In this document: positions 24,279-26,766 of the stretch, in pieces
Layout: the number at the start of each line of letters is the position of its first letter
Position numbering within the stretch: the first letter of the stretch is position 1
Assembly (NCBI GenBank): GCA_041481445.1
Contig: JBGPBV010000093.1
Span: 1 to 26,766 of the forward strand
Direction of reading: 5' to 3'
Length of the DNA: 26,766 nt
From: AA29 sp041481445
GTDB taxonomy: Bacteria; Acidobacteriota; Vicinamibacteria; Fen-336
Program-made: the position numbers and the translations under genes
The notes under the pieces: model-generated
Told to the model about the DNA's origin: nothing
What the model saw: only the letters and a program-made list of their open reading frames with translations
Databases searched by the model: none

Positions 24279-25903
24279 CGACCGTGCTCAGCCGCCTCGG
24301 CAGCGCGCTCGGCCGCCTCGTGCACGGCGGCGACACCGCCGAGATGCGCGTCGGACCGGGCGGCCCCACCGGCGACATCGCCGTCCCTCGCGAAGGTGAC
24401 GGCGTATGGGAGGTCCGGACGGTCCAGGGCCGCCCCTGCCTCTCCCCCGACGACCGGTCCTACTACCTCTACTTCGTCCTCCCCCCGGAGCTGCGGGCGC
24501 GCGCGAAATCGGGGCTGTGGGTCGAGGTCGAGTACCTCGGCGACCGGTTCGGGCAGTTCCGCGTGCAGTACGCATCCGCCGACCGCGCCGCCGAGCACGA
24601 GGGCCTCTACAAGGCCTCCGAGCAGCGCTGGGACGGCGAGGGCGCGGGGCGGCGGCGCCTCCGCCGCGCCCTGTTCCCGCTGCCCGACTTCGATCCCAGC
24701 CGGACGCAGAACCAGGGGGCGTCCTTCCGGGTCGAGTTCCGCCGCGAGGTCCTCGTGACACGGGTGAGAGCCTCCCTGGCCCCCCCCGCGGACGCGGAGG
24801 CCTTCGGCCGGGTCGCCCCGCGGCCGGACCTGCGCAAGATGCCGGGCCGCTTCTACCCCATCAACTACCTGTTCATCGAGATCACGAACGCCTGCAACTT
24901 CAAGTGCACCTGGTGCCCGGACGACATCATGGGCCGGCGCCGCGGGTTCATGAAGAAGGAGAAAGTGTTCCGCATCCTCGACGAGATCGCGGCCAAGCGG
25001 AGCTGGCTGGGTCCGCTCTACCCGGTCAAGCTCCACCAGATGGGCGAGCCGTTCCTCCATCCCGACCTGCCCGCCATCGTGGAGCGCGCGGAGAGCCGCG
25101 GGATCGGCATCGAGCTCAACACCAACTGCGGCCTGATCACGCCCGAGAACATCGAGGCCCTCTACCGCGGCGGCCTGACCAACCTGATCCTCTCCTACCA
25201 GACCCCCGACGCCGGCTCGTTCAAGACGCGGAAGGCCCCGCGCATCGCCTTCGAGGCCTATCGCGACAAGGTGCGGCTGGCCGTGGAGCGCAAGGTGGCG
25301 CTGGGCGCGCGCACCCACCTCGAGATCGACATCATGAACACGAAGTACGCGGACTCGTACCGGATCGTGAGCGAGGACGAGCAGGCCCTGGCCTTCCTCC
25401 AGGACTGGGTCGCGTTCGCGCAGTCGCTCGAGCAGAAGCACGGCCTGGTCCCGCGCGCCCACGACTGGGAGCAGCTCCGCTCCCGCCATTTCCTCGACCA
25501 GGACGAGAACGGCAGCCGCTACGAGCTCCTCGACGGCGTCAACCTGATCTGGAAGCGCTGCCACTCCTGGGGCAACGTGATCGGGGAGCACCAGGTCGAC
25601 GCGGAGGCGGCCGTCCAGCTCGCCCTCGGGGGCTCGGCGGGGCCGGGCAGCGGGGCGCCCGCCCACACCGCCGCCCTCACCCGGGAGACCTACTGCCCCG
25701 CCCCCTACGACCAGTTCGTCATCCAGTGGAACGGCGACGTGGTGTCCTGCTGCACGGACTACGAAGGGCACACCAAGACCGCGAACGTCTTCGCGACCTC
25801 GATCGAGCAGGTCTGGAAGAGCGAGACCCTCCGCCAGCGCAAGCAGGACATGCTCGACGGCAAGCTCCTCGACGTCTGCGCCCGGTGCATGGGGCTGAAG
25901 TAG
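24275..25903 (+). CDS. Radical SAM/SPASM protein with N-terminal beta domain
   Basis: A 542-residue protein starting at the GTG of a GTGA overlap. Residues about 1-190 form a beta-rich domain (YYLYFVLPPEL, WVEVEYLGDRFGQFRVQY) that I cannot assign. The radical SAM core starts with the 4Fe-4S motif CNFKCTWC (C207, C211, C214), followed by QMGEPFLHPD and IELNTNCGLIT. The C-terminal SPASM region carries cysteines in TYCPAPY (about 474), SCCTDYEG (about 492) and VCARCMG (about 536) for auxiliary clusters. SPASM enzymes modify peptides, proteins or sugars. No precursor peptide gene is visible nearby, and the tight coupling to the lipoprotein gene is the only hint to a partner. Confidence 0.92.
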   Translation: MTTVLSRLGSALGRLVHGGDTAEMRVGPGGPTGDIAVPREGDGVWEVRTVQGRPCLSPDDRSYYLYFVLPPELRARAKSGLWVEVEYLGDRFGQFRVQYASADRAAEHEGLYKASEQRWDGEGAGRRRLRRALFPLPDFDPSRTQNQGASFRVEFRREVLVTRVRASLAPPADAEAFGRVAPRPDLRKMPGRFYPINYLFIEITNACNFKCTWCPDDIMGRRRGFMKKEKVFRILDEIAAKRSWLGPLYPVKLHQMGEPFLHPDLPAIVERAESRGIGIELNTNCGLITPENIEALYRGGLTNLILSYQTPDAGSFKTRKAPRIAFEAYRDKVRLAVERKVALGARTHLEIDIMNTKYADSYRIVSEDEQALAFLQDWVAFAQSLEQKHGLVPRAHDWEQLRSRHFLDQDENGSRYELLDGVNLIWKRCHSWGNVIGEHQVDAEAAVQLALGGSAGPGSGAPAHTAALTRETYCPAPYDQFVIQWNGDVVSCCTDYEGHTKTANVFATSIEQVWKSETLRQRKQDMLDGKLLDVCARCMGLK

Positions 25904-25906
25904 AGG

Positions 25907-26766
25907 TCACTCCCGCCAAAGCGGCATCTTCGCCGCGATCTCGCTCTCCCCGATCTCCGCGCAGACCTCCTCCAGCTCGGCCCGCCGCGAGCCGCGCCAG
26001 CGCAGGTCGTCCAGGGTCTCCGTGAGGGGCACGTCCGTGCGCAGCCGGGCCAGGCTCCGGTAGAGGAACGCGTCCGCGCGGCGGTCGCGCAGGCGCTGGG
26101 CCACCGTGGACGCGCCCCGCACCGGCACCCCCCAGGTGCCGTCCTGATCGGGGATGTCCTCCAGGCGCCGGTATCGCGAGAGCACGGCCGCGGCCGTGCG
26201 CGCGCCCCACCCCGGCAGTCCGGGGTACCCGTCGGCGCTGTCGCCCACCAGGGCCAGCCAGTCGGGGATGGACTCGGGGAGGACGCCGAACTTGGCCTTG
26301 ACCGCGCCCTCGTCGAGCACGATCCGGCGGCGGCGGTCGAGCATCACCACGCGCGTGCCGCGCACGCACTGGGCGAGGTCCTTGTCCGGCGTGCAGATCA
26401 CGACCTGCTCGACCTCCGGCGCCTCCCCCCAGCGCGCGGCGCCGGTGGCCAGGGCGTCGTCCGCCTCGAACTCCACCATCGACCACACCACGAGCCCGAG
26501 GGCGTGGGTGGCCCGCTCCGCCAGCTCGAACTGCGCGAGCAGCTCGCGGGGCACGCCCGCGCTCGTCTTGTAGCCGTCGTAGAGGCGGTTGCGGAACGAC
26601 TCGATGACGTGGTCGAAGGCGCAGGCCACGTGGGTGACCTCGGGCGAGGCGAGCAGCCCCACCAGCGAGCGCAGCAGGCCGCGGGTCGCCCCCACCGCGC
26701 GGCCGTCGGGAGCGGTGGCGGGAGGCGCGCCGACATGGGCGCGGACGAGCTCGTAGGTCCCGTCGA
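25907..26766 (-). CDS. 5'-3' exonuclease (FEN/PIN type), 5' end beyond window
   Basis: The minus-strand frame stays open to the right edge and begins DGTYELVRAHVGAPP there, the usual first strand of the family, so the true start is only a few codons outside. Family motifs follow in order: GATRGLLRSL, AFDHVIESFRNRLYDGYK (metal-binding Asp and the RxxxYxxYK arch), EADDALAT, TPDKDLAQ, and the H3TH DNA-binding motif GDSADGYPGLPGWGARTAA. It resembles the exonuclease domain of DNA polymerase I but appears to stand alone: the C-terminus ends 286 codons from the edge with no polymerase domain. It likely removes flaps or RNA primers. It converges with the radical SAM gene, with 3 bases between stops. 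Confidence 0.93.
   Translation of the reverse strand, partial: DGTYELVRAHVGAPPATAPDGRAVGATRGLLRSLVGLLASPEVTHVACAFDHVIESFRNRLYDGYKTSAGVPRELLAQFELAERATHALGLVVWSMVEFEADDALATGAARWGEAPEVEQVVICTPDKDLAQCVRGTRVVMLDRRRRIVLDEGAVKAKFGVLPESIPDWLALVGDSADGYPGLPGWGARTAAAVLSRYRRLEDIPDQDGTWGVPVRGASTVAQRLRDRRADAFLYRSLARLRTDVPLTETLDDLRWRGSRRAELEEVCAEIGESEIAAKMPLWRE

Noticed and set aside
24275..25903. RiPP biosynthesis cluster around the radical SAM/SPASM enzyme
   Set aside because: No short precursor gene, peptidase or transporter is adjacent. The neighbours are secA, guaB, a lipoprotein and an exonuclease.
25907..26766. DNA polymerase I
   Set aside because: Only the 5'-3' exonuclease motifs are present and the frame stops right after that domain, with no polymerase region.

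Overview
The window is very GC-rich bacterial chromosome, densely packed with genes and with no gap above 300 bases lacking a gene. I see no tRNA, rRNA, CRISPR array, transposase or phage gene. The gene set (MglA-like GTPase, sigma-54 regulator, tandem ArsA-type ATPases, BMC shell protein, LysM lytic transglycosylase, SecA with a SEC-C tail, jelly-roll secreted protein) suggests a Gram-negative, didermal bacterium. Acidobacteriota (Thermoanaerobaculia/Vicinamibacteria-like) is my best guess from family resemblance. It is an inference; a myxobacterium-like or Methylomirabilota-like lineage is not excluded.

Layout. 1-1688 (-): a large secreted surface protein, cut by the left edge. 1774-5324 (+): an overlapping operon of three different ArsA/GET3-type ATPases plus an 81-residue protein. 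5419-6780 (+): a sigma-54 response regulator. 6792-7964 (-): a BON-domain lipoprotein and a JAB/JAMM-type metalloprotein. The JAMM gene shares a divergent promoter region with a small beta-barrel-like protein (8105-8602, +). 8622-9746 (+): MglA-like GTPase with a long C-terminal extension, convergent with a lipoprotein (9748-10791, -). 10852-11613 (-): a methyltransferase, divergent from a two-gene bacterial-microcompartment cassette (11686-13689, +: BMC-H shell protein and acylating aldehyde dehydrogenase). 13805-18193 (+): MltD-like lytic transglycosylase, ComM/YifB ATPase and an M23 peptidase. 18409-25903 (+): secA, guaB, a lipoprotein and a radical SAM/SPASM enzyme in one tight run behind a clear promoter and a structured leader. 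25907-26766 (-): a 5'-3' exonuclease-like protein cut by the right edge.

How the genes fit together. Much of the window concerns the cell envelope: targeting (ArsA-type ATPases, SecA), wall turnover (lytic transglycosylase, M23 peptidase), lipoproteins and a barrel. The BMC pair is a metabolic island that lacks a vertex protein and a signature enzyme. Promoters are recognisable: several have TTGAC-type -35 boxes with 16-18 base spacers, and many have an extended -10 of the form TGnTAnnnT, sometimes so near the start codon that leaderless mRNA is likely.

The most unusual points are the three-ATPase operon with one non-canonical P-loop, the minimal BMC cassette, a repeat-like palindrome in the dehydrogenase linker that resembles part of the secA leader, competing hairpins before secA, and a lipoprotein whose best start codon appears to be ATT.
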